Below are positions 1 through 6,051 of a stretch of DNA of 12,057 nt, one piece after another. Below the pieces are notes generated by a model that was not told where the DNA came from, made no database searches, and saw only the letters and a list, made by a program, of their open reading frames with translations. The translations under genes and the position numbers were made by a program. The stretch lies in NCBI GenBank assembly GCA_900757415.1, contig CAAENU010000007.1, positions 1 through 12,057 of the forward strand, in the 5' to 3' direction. Each line of letters begins with the position of its first letter. Position 1 is the first letter of the stretch. This DNA comes from an uncultured Oscillospiraceae bacterium (GTDB lineage: Bacteria > Bacillota > Clostridia > Oscillospirales > Oscillospiraceae).

Positions 1-615
1 ATTTTCCGGATTCGCCCATTTCTCTATGTGTTTTTCCAGCTTTCCGAGCAGTCGTTCCATACCGTCATAACCGCCGCGATACAACTTATACGGCTGCATG
101 AAGCGTTCCGTATCCAGATAGTCCGCGTCTACAAGGCAGGAATAAAGCATCCTCGTCCACGCGGCGGCGGAAAAGCCACTTCGCGCGGAAGCAGGTGCAG
201 GCGCGGTCTTGGGCAGTTTGCCGGGCCAGTTGCCCCTGTAAGGCTCAATACCACCAGCCAGCCCCCTTTTTATTCGTCCGTAAAATGTGGCGTCGCCGGG
301 CTGATCCGTCCTTTCGTTGCCCATATCCGGCAATCCGCTGTGATGGCCTATCACGCACACGGCGGCCTGCCCAAAGCCGGCTTTCGCGCACTCCATCGCG
401 CCGGCCGTCGCATGGTCGACCTTAGGCCCGCCGTGTAAACGCCGCTGAAAAGCTTCTGTATATTTGCCTATATCGTGTGATATTCCTGCGAGATGCCCCT
501 GCTCCGCCGCGTCGAATTCCGCAGCAAACTCGGAACAAAGCCGCGCCGTCCCTTCAAGATGCTCCTGTACTGTCTGTTTTCTGCCGTCATCAGAAATATG
601 GGCCAGAAATTCCAT
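1..615 (-). CDS. cas3: CRISPR-associated Cas3, N-terminal HD-nuclease part (runs off the left edge)
   Basis: The reading frame starts at ATG 615 and is open to base 1, giving 205 residues with no stop, so the C-terminal part (normally the DExD/H helicase) lies outside the window. An AAGGAG ribosome site sits 6 bases before the ATG. The protein opens with MEFLAHISDDGR and shows the full Cas3 HD set: H19, H47-D48 in ISHDIGK, H68 in KVDHATAGA, H91-H92 in VIGHHSG and D163 in SCLVDADYLDTE. In Cas3 these residues bind the metal ions that nick and degrade single-stranded target DNA after recruitment by Cascade. The N-terminal wording (EHLEGTARL, HDIGKYTEAFQRRLHGG) resembles type I-C Cas3; the subtype is an inference because no cas5, cas7 or cas8 gene is visible. 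A strong promoter lies upstream, so this is probably the first gene of a cas operon. A separate HD-only cas3'' is the main alternative. Confidence 0.9.
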   Translation of the reverse strand, partial: MEFLAHISDDGRKQTVQEHLEGTARLCSEFAAEFDAAEQGHLAGISHDIGKYTEAFQRRLHGGPKVDHATAGAMECAKAGFGQAAVCVIGHHSGLPDMGNERTDQPGDATFYGRIKRGLAGGIEPYRGNWPGKLPKTAPAPASARSGFSAAAWTRMLYSCLVDADYLDTERFMQPYKLYRGGYDGMERLLGKLEKHIEKWANPEN

Positions 616-703
616 ACACTGCTCCTTCGCAATTTGTGAAGTGATTGGAAAAATATGCATTGTCTGTGATACTTTAATGATATTATGATTATATGATGTG
701 AAT

Positions 704-732
704 ATTATAATATTTTTTCGTATTGTTGTAAA
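704..732 (-). promoter_or_regulatory. Sigma-A type promoter of cas3
   Basis: On the minus strand TTTACA (732-727) is followed after exactly 17 bases by a perfect TATAAT (709-704), in an AT-rich stretch unlike the surrounding DNA. Transcription would begin near 697, giving a leader of about 80 bases before the cas3 ATG at 615. No other gene lies between. A second TATAAT-like box slightly downstream might add a start site but lacks an equally good -35. Confidence 0.8.
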
Positions 733-740
733 GCACTTCG

Positions 741-752
741 TAAACCGGTTTA
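741..752. promoter_or_regulatory. 12-base perfect palindrome, candidate operator upstream of the cas3 -35 box
   Basis: TAAACCGGTTTA is identical on both strands and ends 8 bases before the -35 box of the cas3 promoter. Its core AACCGGTT fits the AANCGNTT shape of LacI-family operators, and dimeric regulators of other families also use such palindromes. The site is seen directly; binding is an inference, and no regulator gene lies in the window. The remaining DNA between the palindrome and the terminator at 838 shows no recognisable gene. Confidence 0.4.
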
Positions 753-837
753 TTCAATATACCACTTGTTCCTTTGTCGGATGGTTCGCCATGTCTGCCA
801 CTGAGCTGCTTATGGCAACATACGCCCCGCCGGCGAT

Positions 838-880
838 AAAAAATTCACGCGGGAGGATGCCCTGACGGCGCTCCCGCGTG
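838..880 (-). terminator. Intrinsic terminator of the ABC-transporter/lyase operon
   Basis: CACGCGGGAG and CTCCCGCGTG form a perfect 10-base-pair stem (846-855 with 871-880) around a 15-base loop. On the minus strand this is followed by AA and six T residues (843-838). It begins 15 bases after the stop codon of the UxaA-family large subunit, so it closes that operon and separates it from cas3. Confidence 0.88.
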
Positions 881-894
881 CGGCAGTAAGTCAG

Positions 895-2064
895 TCAGGA
901 CTGGGGGAATAGCCGGGTAGGGGCAAATTCTTCGTGGAAAAGCATCTCGGTTGAGGTATACTCGCCAGAGCATACGCGTGCCATGCATTCCATTATGGCG
1001 TCAGCGCCGCTTGAAAGCGAGCTTCCTCCGTATATTATGCCGCTTATGTCTACGTCTATGTTTTCTGCGGAATTTTCGCAGGTTTCGCGGTTGGCGCATA
1101 TCTTTATTACGGGGGATATTGCGGTGCCTACGTTATTGCCCTTGCCGGTAGTAAACAGCTGCACCGCAGCCCCTGCCGCAGCCATGGCCGTCAGCAGGTC
1201 TGCCGCGGCGGAGGAGGTGTTCATGAAGTACAGGCCGGGCTCCCTGGGGGCCTCGGCGGTATCCAGTATGCCGTGTATCTTCGCGCGGCCTATCTTTTGT
1301 ATGTTGCCCATTGCCTTTTCCTCAATGGTGGATATTCCTCCGGCGATATTGCCCTTGTTAGGCTGGGAGCCGAGAAGGTCCACCCCCTGGGAAAGTATAA
1401 AGTCAAAGTACGACTTGTATACCTTCATGAATTCCGTCCTGAGCTCATCTTTTTCAAAGGAGTTCACCAGCACCTGCTCTGCGCCGGTAAGCTCCGGGGT
1501 CTCGCCAAACATAATAGTCGCGCCGCTTGAGGTCAGCCGTTCGGTCACGACGCCCACGGCCGGGTTGCTGGCAAAGCCGGAGGTGGTATCCGACTCGCCG
1601 CATTTCAGACCTATGGTAAGCTGGCTGAGGCGCGCATCCTCCCGCCTGAGGCCGGTGGCGTAGCGCACGAATTCCATGGCCTTGCGGGCCGCCATTTCGA
1701 TGGTCCTGAGGTCGCCGTTGCCGGAGGATGAAAAGCCCGCCACAGGCTTACCTGTCTTTGCTATGCCGTCGGTTATTACCTTTGTCCATTCCGGCTCTAT
1801 GCCCACAACTATAACGGCAGCTACGTTGGGGTTACAGCCCGTGCCTATGAGGGTACGGAAGTGCAGCTCCAGGTCTTTGCCGAACTGCATCCTGCCGTAG
1901 GGGTGGTAAAATGTCTTCGTGCCGTTTATAAGTCTGTTTACGCCGCGGCATATCTGGCTCGATACCGCATCCAGCGGCAGCAGAAGAACGTAATTGCGCA
2001 CGCCAAGGCTGCCGTTTTCCCGCCTATAAGCCCAAATATTGAGATCCTTCATATCCGTCACCAT
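895..2064 (-). CDS. UxaA-family large subunit, SuyB-like (sulfolactate sulfo-lyase beta or altronate-dehydratase-type enzyme)
   Basis: A 389-residue cytoplasmic enzyme of the UxaA/GarD/SuyB family, which eliminates water or sulfite from hydroxy- or sulfo-acids using a metal site. Family motifs are GSLGVRNYVLLLP (18-30), GLKCGESDTTSG (152-163), GNIAGGISTIEEKAMG (238-253) and FTTGKGNNVGTAISPVIKI (304-322). The length fits the stand-alone large subunit of the two-gene form; UxaA proper carries its SAF domain in the same chain. The wording around 238-290 reminds me more of SuyB, the subunit that helps split (2R)-3-sulfolactate into pyruvate and sulfite, than of altronate or galactarate dehydratase. 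This is recalled, not aligned. ATG 2064 overlaps the stop of the small subunit by 7 bases; Met5 (2052) is an alternative start. It is the last gene before the terminator. Family assignment is firm, substrate is not. Confidence 0.85.
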   Translation of the reverse strand: MVTDMKDLNIWAYRRENGSLGVRNYVLLLPLDAVSSQICRGVNRLINGTKTFYHPYGRMQFGKDLELHFRTLIGTGCNPNVAAVIVVGIEPEWTKVITDGIAKTGKPVAGFSSSGNGDLRTIEMAARKAMEFVRYATGLRREDARLSQLTIGLKCGESDTTSGFASNPAVGVVTERLTSSGATIMFGETPELTGAEQVLVNSFEKDELRTEFMKVYKSYFDFILSQGVDLLGSQPNKGNIAGGISTIEEKAMGNIQKIGRAKIHGILDTAEAPREPGLYFMNTSSAAADLLTAMAAAGAAVQLFTTGKGNNVGTAISPVIKICANRETCENSAENIDVDISGIIYGGSSLSSGADAIMECMARVCSGEYTSTEMLFHEEFAPTRLFPQS

Positions 2065-2339
2065 TTCTTTGTCCTGATGTTATGTATGTGTACATAGCCG
2101 CCTACGGGAATATCCGCCGTGGCCCTGCCTATTACCTGACCGTATTCCACTACATCCTGCCCCTCAACCATGCCGCTCAGGGCTATCTTGTGGAATATTG
2201 GAATGTCCTCGCGGACGGTAAGGCATGATATTTCCTCCGTAACTATATCCTTTACCGCTATCTCGCTGCCTGCCTTTACAGGGTATATTACGATGCCTAC
2301 CGTGTCTTCTGCCTGATGGCGCAATGCACTGTGATCCAC
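2058..2339 (-). CDS. UxaA-family small subunit (SAF domain), SuyA-like
   Basis: A 93-residue SAF-domain protein, the small partner of the large subunit encoded directly downstream. Family motifs are IFHKIAL (48-54), EYGQVIGRATADI (65-77) and GGYVHIHN (80-87), the last near the C-terminus as in SuyA and in the N-terminal domain of UxaA. The frame is open from a GTG at 2369, but an AGGAGG (2352-2347) lies 7 bases before the GTG at 2339. That makes GTG 2339 the likely start, with the protein beginning MDHSALRH. Its stop overlaps the large-subunit start by 7 bases, which indicates translational coupling and a two-subunit enzyme. The substrate is uncertain for the same reasons as its partner. Confidence 0.85.
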   Translation of the reverse strand: MDHSALRHQAEDTVGIVIYPVKAGSEIAVKDIVTEEISCLTVREDIPIFHKIALSGMVEGQDVVEYGQVIGRATADIPVGGYVHIHNIRTKKW

Positions 2340-2365
2340 TGTGTAACCTCCTGTAATTACTGATG

Positions 2366-2649
2366 TCACTTCATGTACGGCCTGTACTGGTCTATCCTCA
2401 CTATCTCGCAGTGGGCCAGCGTTTCCTCGGCGGGCTCCTGACCTATTCCGGACAGGTCCGGCACCTTATATTTGCCATTCACCGGCTGCCAGTCGTATTT
2501 GCAGGCAGCCCTGCCTGCCGAATATCCTCTCTCCCGCCGCTTATGCCTTCATCGGTATTTACCCGCACCAGCACCGGCGACCACGCACCCCTGGAACTGC
2601 CGGCGTTGCCGCTGGGCAGCTGCGTTACATCTACGCTGGTTATCTTCAT
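2366..2649 (-). pseudogene. Remnant of an enolase-superfamily (mandelate racemase/muconate lactonising type) dehydratase with a large internal deletion
   Basis: Two pieces of one protein sit next to each other in different frames. From ATG 2649 the N-terminus reads MKITSVDVTQLPSG, then WSPVLVRVNTDEGISG, the typical opening of sugar-acid dehydratases of this superfamily; the frame runs off into unrelated residues and stops at 2479. From about 2500 another frame gives YDWQPVNGKYKVPDLSGIGQ and stops at 2366, matching the extreme C-terminus of the same family (a DWxPVxG...VPDxPGxG pattern). The whole central barrel with the catalytic Lys and metal-binding Asp/Glu residues is missing, since intact members are roughly 370-400 residues. 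No activity is possible. The ribosome site of the SAF subunit lies just after the remnant's stop, so the remnant was part of this operon. The assignment rests on end motifs only. Confidence 0.75.
2501..2518. repeat. 18-base palindrome at the deletion junction of the enolase-family remnant
   Basis: GCAGGCAG-CC-CTGCCTGC has perfect 8-base arms separated by two bases. It lies exactly where recognisable C-terminal coding sequence begins, so it may mark the deletion end point or be a scar of the event. Confidence 0.5.
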
Positions 2650-2665
2650 ACGACTTGCCTCTTTC

Positions 2666-2689
2666 TGTATCTATCATTGTATCTATCAT
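2666..2689. repeat. Perfect tandem repeat of a 12-base unit, candidate regulator site
   Basis: TGTATCTATCAT occurs twice head to tail (2666-2677 and 2678-2689), 16 bases before the start of the dehydratase remnant. A closely related string, ATTGTATCTACATTTT, occurs on the opposite strand at 5943-5958, upstream of the first gene of the same operon. This suggests a shared regulator site. That function is an inference; a simple slippage duplication is the alternative. Confidence 0.45.
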
Positions 2690-2709
2690 TTTTGGGGTCC
2701 CATAGCAAA

Positions 2710-2747
2710 TATGCGGACCGTAAGAGCGGTCCGCATACCGTTTTTTT
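2710..2747 (+). terminator. Hairpin with a plus-strand T-run, between permease and lyase genes
   Basis: TATGCGGACCG and CGGTCCGCATA form a perfect 11-base-pair stem (2710-2720 with 2727-2737) with loop TAAGAG, followed on the plus strand by CCG and seven T residues (2741-2747). The geometry is that of an intrinsic terminator for plus-strand transcription, although all neighbouring genes are on the minus strand. Read on the minus strand the stem is followed only by TTTG, so it would be a weak terminator there, or an RNA-stability hairpin protecting the transporter part of the mRNA. Confidence 0.6.
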
Positions 2748-2762
2748 AATACAAATCTGCGC

Positions 2763-3524
2763 TTAACCAATAGTCCACTTCAGCAGCCGCTTCTTCAGCT
2801 TTTCAAAGAGCTGCATCACGATAACGAGTATCACTACCATGAATATGAAGCCTGCCCAGACGTTTTCGTATATGCCAAATTCCGAATACTTCTTTACGAA
2901 GAAGCCCATGCCGTACTGAGCGCCGTACATCTCCGCGTATACCAGCATTACAAAGGTGCTGCGGAGGGAATTGACGAAGCCCGCCAGTATGGAGGGGCTG
3001 GCCGCGGGCAGTATCACCCTGAACAGCTTCTTGAACCCCTTGAGCTCCAGCGTCGACGCATTGTCAAGATACCGCTTGTCTATGGTCATTATGCCGGTTA
3101 TGGTGGCAAAGAGGGTAGACCAGAAGGAGCCGTATACTATGAGGAATATGGACGCCGCCCTGAAAGTGGGTGCTAACAGCAGAGCAAAGGGGGAAAGAAG
3201 TATGGAGGGTATCACGCTGAAGGCATATATGACCGGGTGCAACGCATCCCTTATTTTTGCGTGCAGACCCAGCAGAGTGCCTATGGAAAGGGCAACGACG
3301 ATGGAGATGATTATGGATGGTATCATCATGCCTATTGAAGACACGAGGTTTACCAGCATATTATCCCTGTTGTCGTAAAAAGCCCTGCCTATGGCGCCTA
3401 TCTTCGGGAACAGATACGCGTTTAACTTACCGCTAGACGTCATTGCCCAGTAGAACAGTATCAGTGCGGCATATATGAGTATCGTGCTCCAGTATTTTTT
3501 AAAAAACGCCTTCGTCTTTTCCAT
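2763..3524 (-). CDS. ABC transporter permease, SsuC/TauC (nitrate/sulfonate/taurine) type
   Basis: A 253-residue inner-membrane permease of the binding-protein-dependent family. A short basic N-terminus (MEKTKAFFKK) leads into a first membrane helix at about 14-30. Further hydrophobic segments lie near 57-86, 96-119, 124-146, 178-197 and 222-240, so six helices are likely. The ATPase-contact loop is recognisable at 154-174 (DNASTLELKGFKKLFRVILP), the divergent EAA loop of this subfamily. A GGAG lies 9 bases before the ATG. It follows the binding-protein gene by 27 bases, and one permease gene is enough for a homodimeric channel, as in SsuABC. Substrate specificity comes from the rhodanese-fused binding protein and is not known. 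Confidence 0.88.
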   Translation of the reverse strand: MEKTKAFFKKYWSTILIYAALILFYWAMTSSGKLNAYLFPKIGAIGRAFYDNRDNMLVNLVSSIGMMIPSIIISIVVALSIGTLLGLHAKIRDALHPVIYAFSVIPSILLSPFALLLAPTFRAASIFLIVYGSFWSTLFATITGIMTIDKRYLDNASTLELKGFKKLFRVILPAASPSILAGFVNSLRSTFVMLVYAEMYGAQYGMGFFVKKYSEFGIYENVWAGFIFMVVILVIVMQLFEKLKKRLLKWTIG

Positions 3525-3551
3525 AGGTGTCGTCTCCAGAGCGGCTATTGG

Positions 3552-5003
3552 TTACTTGTCGTTCTCAGCATAGAAGGACTCAAGGCCGGCATAGAAATCG
3601 GGGTTTTCCGCGCCGTACTCGGCCTTGGCCTCAGCCAGAGCCTGCTCATACAGATCGGTGTTGATGTGATCCTCTATATTGATATTCTTGGCGGTCTCGC
3701 TGAGGAAGCCGGTCTTGTCCAGTATGCCCCAGGCACGGATCACGGAGTTCTTCAGGGGGTCTACGCTTACGGTATAGTGATCATTGAGCATATAAGCAGC
3801 TACATACTCCTCGCTGGCTTCGATCTTCTTGGCCATCAGCTTAACGGCTTCTTCCTTGTTGGCTTCATAGTCGGCCTGGGCGCGCATAAGAGCCTTCAGG
3901 ATGCACTTTACGGTGATGGGGTTGTTCTTAACGAAGTCGGTGGAGGCTACCATGCGGCAGCAGGAGTAGTTGGGCATTATGTCGCTCTGATAGCAGACGA
4001 TCTCGATTCCTTCGGTGGTGGAGGCAGAGAGGTTCTGGCCGGTGCCCTGGAGTGCAAAGTCTACCTCGCCCTTGAGTACAGCAGCGGCAGCGTCGTTATA
4101 GTTGGTGTAGGATATCCATTCGAGGGCCTCGAGGGGCTTGTCATAGCCCAGATCCATTACGGCGCCAGTGAAGGCGAAATAGCTGGGGTTGCAGGCGAAC
4201 TTCTTGCCGATGAGGGACTCTACGCCCTTCCACTCGGTGCCGGTCTTGGCGATAACGGGCATGCAGCCGTTTACCATGTGGCCGCCGAAGACGGTGAGGT
4301 CAACGCCGGAAGCAATCTGCTGAAGAGGATTGCTGGTGCCGGAGTTGGAAACGACGTCTACCTTGTTGGAGGCCAGCAGCTGCATGGCGTCAGCGTTGGC
4401 GGTGGCGGGAACGATCTCAAGGGATATGCCTTCGTCAGCGAAATAGCCCTTCTCCTCTGCTATGAACACGAGAATATTTCCGCTGGTGCCGTAGTTCCAG
4501 CGCACTACGCTGGTCTCGGGCACTTCCTTGGCAGCGGTCTCGGTTGCGGCGGCCTCGATCTTGTCGGCCTTGACTTCCTTCCAATTGTTGAAGCCATCCT
4601 GGAGTGTGAATACCTTGCTCATGTCGTAGCCGATGGCGGACAGGGCGTTGGTGGAGGCCTGAGCGTACTTCTTGCCGGAGTAGCAGACCAGTATCAGGGT
4701 GCTGTCCTTACCATCGAAGGCGGCTTTCATGGCGGCCTCGCCCGCAGCGGTGTCGCCGTTTACGGCAGCGTCCATGTCAACGGATACGGAGCCGGGAATA
4801 TGGCCTTCGGCATAGTCGGCAGCCTTACGGACGTCAACGATGACGTAGTCGGTGTTGCCGAGGACGGCCTCGGTCTCATCGGCGGTCATATACTTCATTT
4901 CGACATCCGCAGAGGGAGCGGCCTCCGTCTCCGCGGGGGCAGCGCAGGCTGCCATGGATACTACCATAGCCATAGCCATGAGCACAGCAAAGAGCTTTTT
5001 CAT
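3552..5003 (-). CDS. Exported lipoprotein: rhodanese domain fused to an NMT1/SsuA-type ABC substrate-binding protein
   Basis: A 483-residue protein. The start is ATG 5003, with AAGGAG 7 bases upstream; an in-frame extension to 5060 has no ribosome site. A signal peptide (1-19) ends in MAAC, so Cys20 is the likely lipid anchor. Residues 36-144 form a complete rhodanese domain: DVR (57-59), EGHIPGS (66-72), active-site loop CYSGKKYA with Cys107, and DGFNNW (136-141). After an Ala/Thr/Glu linker, residues 165-483 resemble the binding proteins of sulfonate, taurine, nitrate and thiamine-precursor importers (GNILVFIAEEKGYFADEGI, then NKVDVVSNSG). The binding part has six cysteines (247, 271, 337, 348, 349, 367), unusual for an exported Gram-positive protein. 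Codon use leans to ATC and G/C endings more than in its neighbours, which suggests high expression. Rhodaneses move sulfane sulfur; its role outside the membrane is unknown. Confidence 0.88.
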   Translation of the reverse strand: MKKLFAVLMAMAMVVSMAACAAPAETEAAPSADVEMKYMTADETEAVLGNTDYVIVDVRKAADYAEGHIPGSVSVDMDAAVNGDTAAGEAAMKAAFDGKDSTLILVCYSGKKYAQASTNALSAIGYDMSKVFTLQDGFNNWKEVKADKIEAAATETAAKEVPETSVVRWNYGTSGNILVFIAEEKGYFADEGISLEIVPATANADAMQLLASNKVDVVSNSGTSNPLQQIASGVDLTVFGGHMVNGCMPVIAKTGTEWKGVESLIGKKFACNPSYFAFTGAVMDLGYDKPLEALEWISYTNYNDAAAAVLKGEVDFALQGTGQNLSASTTEGIEIVCYQSDIMPNYSCCRMVASTDFVKNNPITVKCILKALMRAQADYEANKEEAVKLMAKKIEASEEYVAAYMLNDHYTVSVDPLKNSVIRAWGILDKTGFLSETAKNINIEDHINTDLYEQALAEAKAEYGAENPDFYAGLESFYAENDK

Positions 5004-5062
5004 TGTTTTTCTCCTTATATTTATTATTGTTATATGCATATCGGGCTTTTTCCCGGTCATGC

Positions 5063-5848
5063 TCAGCTTATTCTGGACGCAACGTCTTGGTTGATGTAGC
5101 GTATGAGGGTATTGCGCAGATTGAGAAACTTAGGATCCTCAAACTGGGTCTCGCGGGTAGGCCGCCCGTCTGAAGGTATATCGCAGTTGAATATCACGTT
5201 GCTTGGAGACTGGCCCAGTACAAAGATCTTAGTGGAAAGTAGTATGGCTTCGTCTACATCGTGGGTGACGAAAAACACGGTCTTTTTGGGCTCCTGCTTC
5301 CGCCACAGCTCCAGCACCATGTCCTGAAGCCTTGCCCTTGTCACCGCGTCCAGCGCGCCGAAGGGCTCGTCCATTAGAAGTATGGGCGGGTCTATGCCAA
5401 AGGCTCTGGCTATGGCGCAGCGCTGCTTCATTCCTCCGGAAAGCTCCTTTGGGAGCTTGTTATATACGCCCTTGTCCAAGCCCACGGACTGAAGCATATT
5501 GACGGCGACCTCCCTGAGCTCTTTTTTGTCCCTTTCGGGAAAGCGCTGCCTAAGGGCCAGCATTATGTTTTCTCCGGCAGTCATCCAAGGAAACAGGCCG
5601 TAATCCTGGAATACCACGCCGCGGCTGAGGCTGGGACCTGAGAAGGGCTTTCCATCTATGAGTATCTCTCCCGAAGTCTGCTTTTCCAGACCGGCAAGAA
5701 GGCGCAGCAGCGTGCTTTTGCCACAGCCCGACTGGCCGAGTATGGATACGAACTCGCCCTCGGCTACGTCCATATTTATATCCTTCAGCACCAGCTTGTC
5801 CGTTCCCGGATAGGAAAAGGACAGATCTTTAATGACAGTTTCGCGCAT
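5063..5848 (-). CDS. ABC transporter ATPase, SsuB/TauB type
   Basis: A 261-residue nucleotide-binding subunit that powers the importer encoded just downstream. All motifs are present: Walker A GQSGCGKST (38-46), Q-loop VFQDYGLFPWMT (Gln81), signature LSGGMKQR (136-143), Walker B ILLMDEPFGALD (156-167) and switch histidine THDVDEA (His196). The pattern GLFPW plus LSGGMKQR is typical of nitrate/sulfonate/taurine ATPases. The start is ATG 5848, with AGAGAGG 8 bases upstream. It is the first gene of the operon; the rhodanese-binding-protein gene follows after 59 bases, which include an AT-rich stretch before that gene's own strong ribosome site. Sequence alone does not fix the substrate. Confidence 0.9.
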   Translation of the reverse strand: MRETVIKDLSFSYPGTDKLVLKDINMDVAEGEFVSILGQSGCGKSTLLRLLAGLEKQTSGEILIDGKPFSGPSLSRGVVFQDYGLFPWMTAGENIMLALRQRFPERDKKELREVAVNMLQSVGLDKGVYNKLPKELSGGMKQRCAIARAFGIDPPILLMDEPFGALDAVTRARLQDMVLELWRKQEPKKTVFFVTHDVDEAILLSTKIFVLGQSPSNVIFNCDIPSDGRPTRETQFEDPKFLNLRNTLIRYINQDVASRIS

Positions 5849-6051
5849 ATAACATACCTCTCTTAGGCATTCCGTGTTATATTACCATCTAACGCATACA
5901 TTTGGGAAATTCAAATTACAAATATTGAAAGACGAGTAATAGAAAATGTAGATACAATAATACAAAAGGACGGCGGAAGCTTTTCTTTGCAGTGAAAATT
6001 TGCCCCTATTCAGCGATTTTTCCCGCAACGGCTCCCGCCTTCCCGTTTTCG
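5849..6051 (-). promoter_or_regulatory. Intergenic control region between the two operons
   Basis: About 200 AT-rich bases separate the glycosyltransferase stop from the ATPase start. Several partial promoter matches occur on the minus strand, such as TTGTAT-18-TATTAC near 5938-5967 and TTGTAA-17-TATGCG further down. None is convincing, so the exact start is open. A small palindrome TGTAGATACA lies at 5947-5956 and resembles the 12-base repeats at 2666-2689. GCTCCCGCC (6031-6039) and GGCGGAAGC (5972-5980) could pair with one G-U across about 50 bases, followed by four T on the minus strand. That is at best a weak terminator, so readthrough from the upstream operon cannot be excluded. No gene is seen. 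Confidence 0.4.

Noticed and set aside
28..688. Plus-strand open frames opposite cas3
   Set aside because: The minus strand encodes a clear HD-nuclease with every conserved residue; the plus frames are low-complexity Arg/Pro/Ser-rich shadows.
754..897. Forty-six open codons after the UGA of the UxaA-family gene, in the same frame, suggesting stop readthrough or selenocysteine
   Set aside because: The protein already has the expected family length at the UGA, the hairpin after it is followed by six T and is a good intrinsic terminator, and I do not recognise the extra residues.
983..1663. A 226-codon plus-strand open frame opposite the UxaA-family large subunit
   Set aside because: The minus-strand frame carries all the family motifs; the plus frame has none and no credible ribosome site.
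2549..2770. A 73-codon minus-strand frame over the dehydratase remnant
   Set aside because: It reads the tandem repeat and the hairpin as protein and has no family resemblance; the remnant's own frames explain the sequence better.
3666..5099. A 477-codon open frame on the plus strand, opposite the rhodanese-binding-protein gene
   Set aside because: It is the mirror image of a biased, highly expressed gene on the other strand. It has no family motifs, is rich in Gly/Val/Leu as expected for such shadows, and the minus-strand frame has a signal peptide, rhodanese and binding-protein domains.
5972..6039. Terminator for the right-hand operon
   Set aside because: The only stem found has a loop of about 50 bases and a run of only four T, so I did not call it. 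Termination or readthrough here is unresolved.
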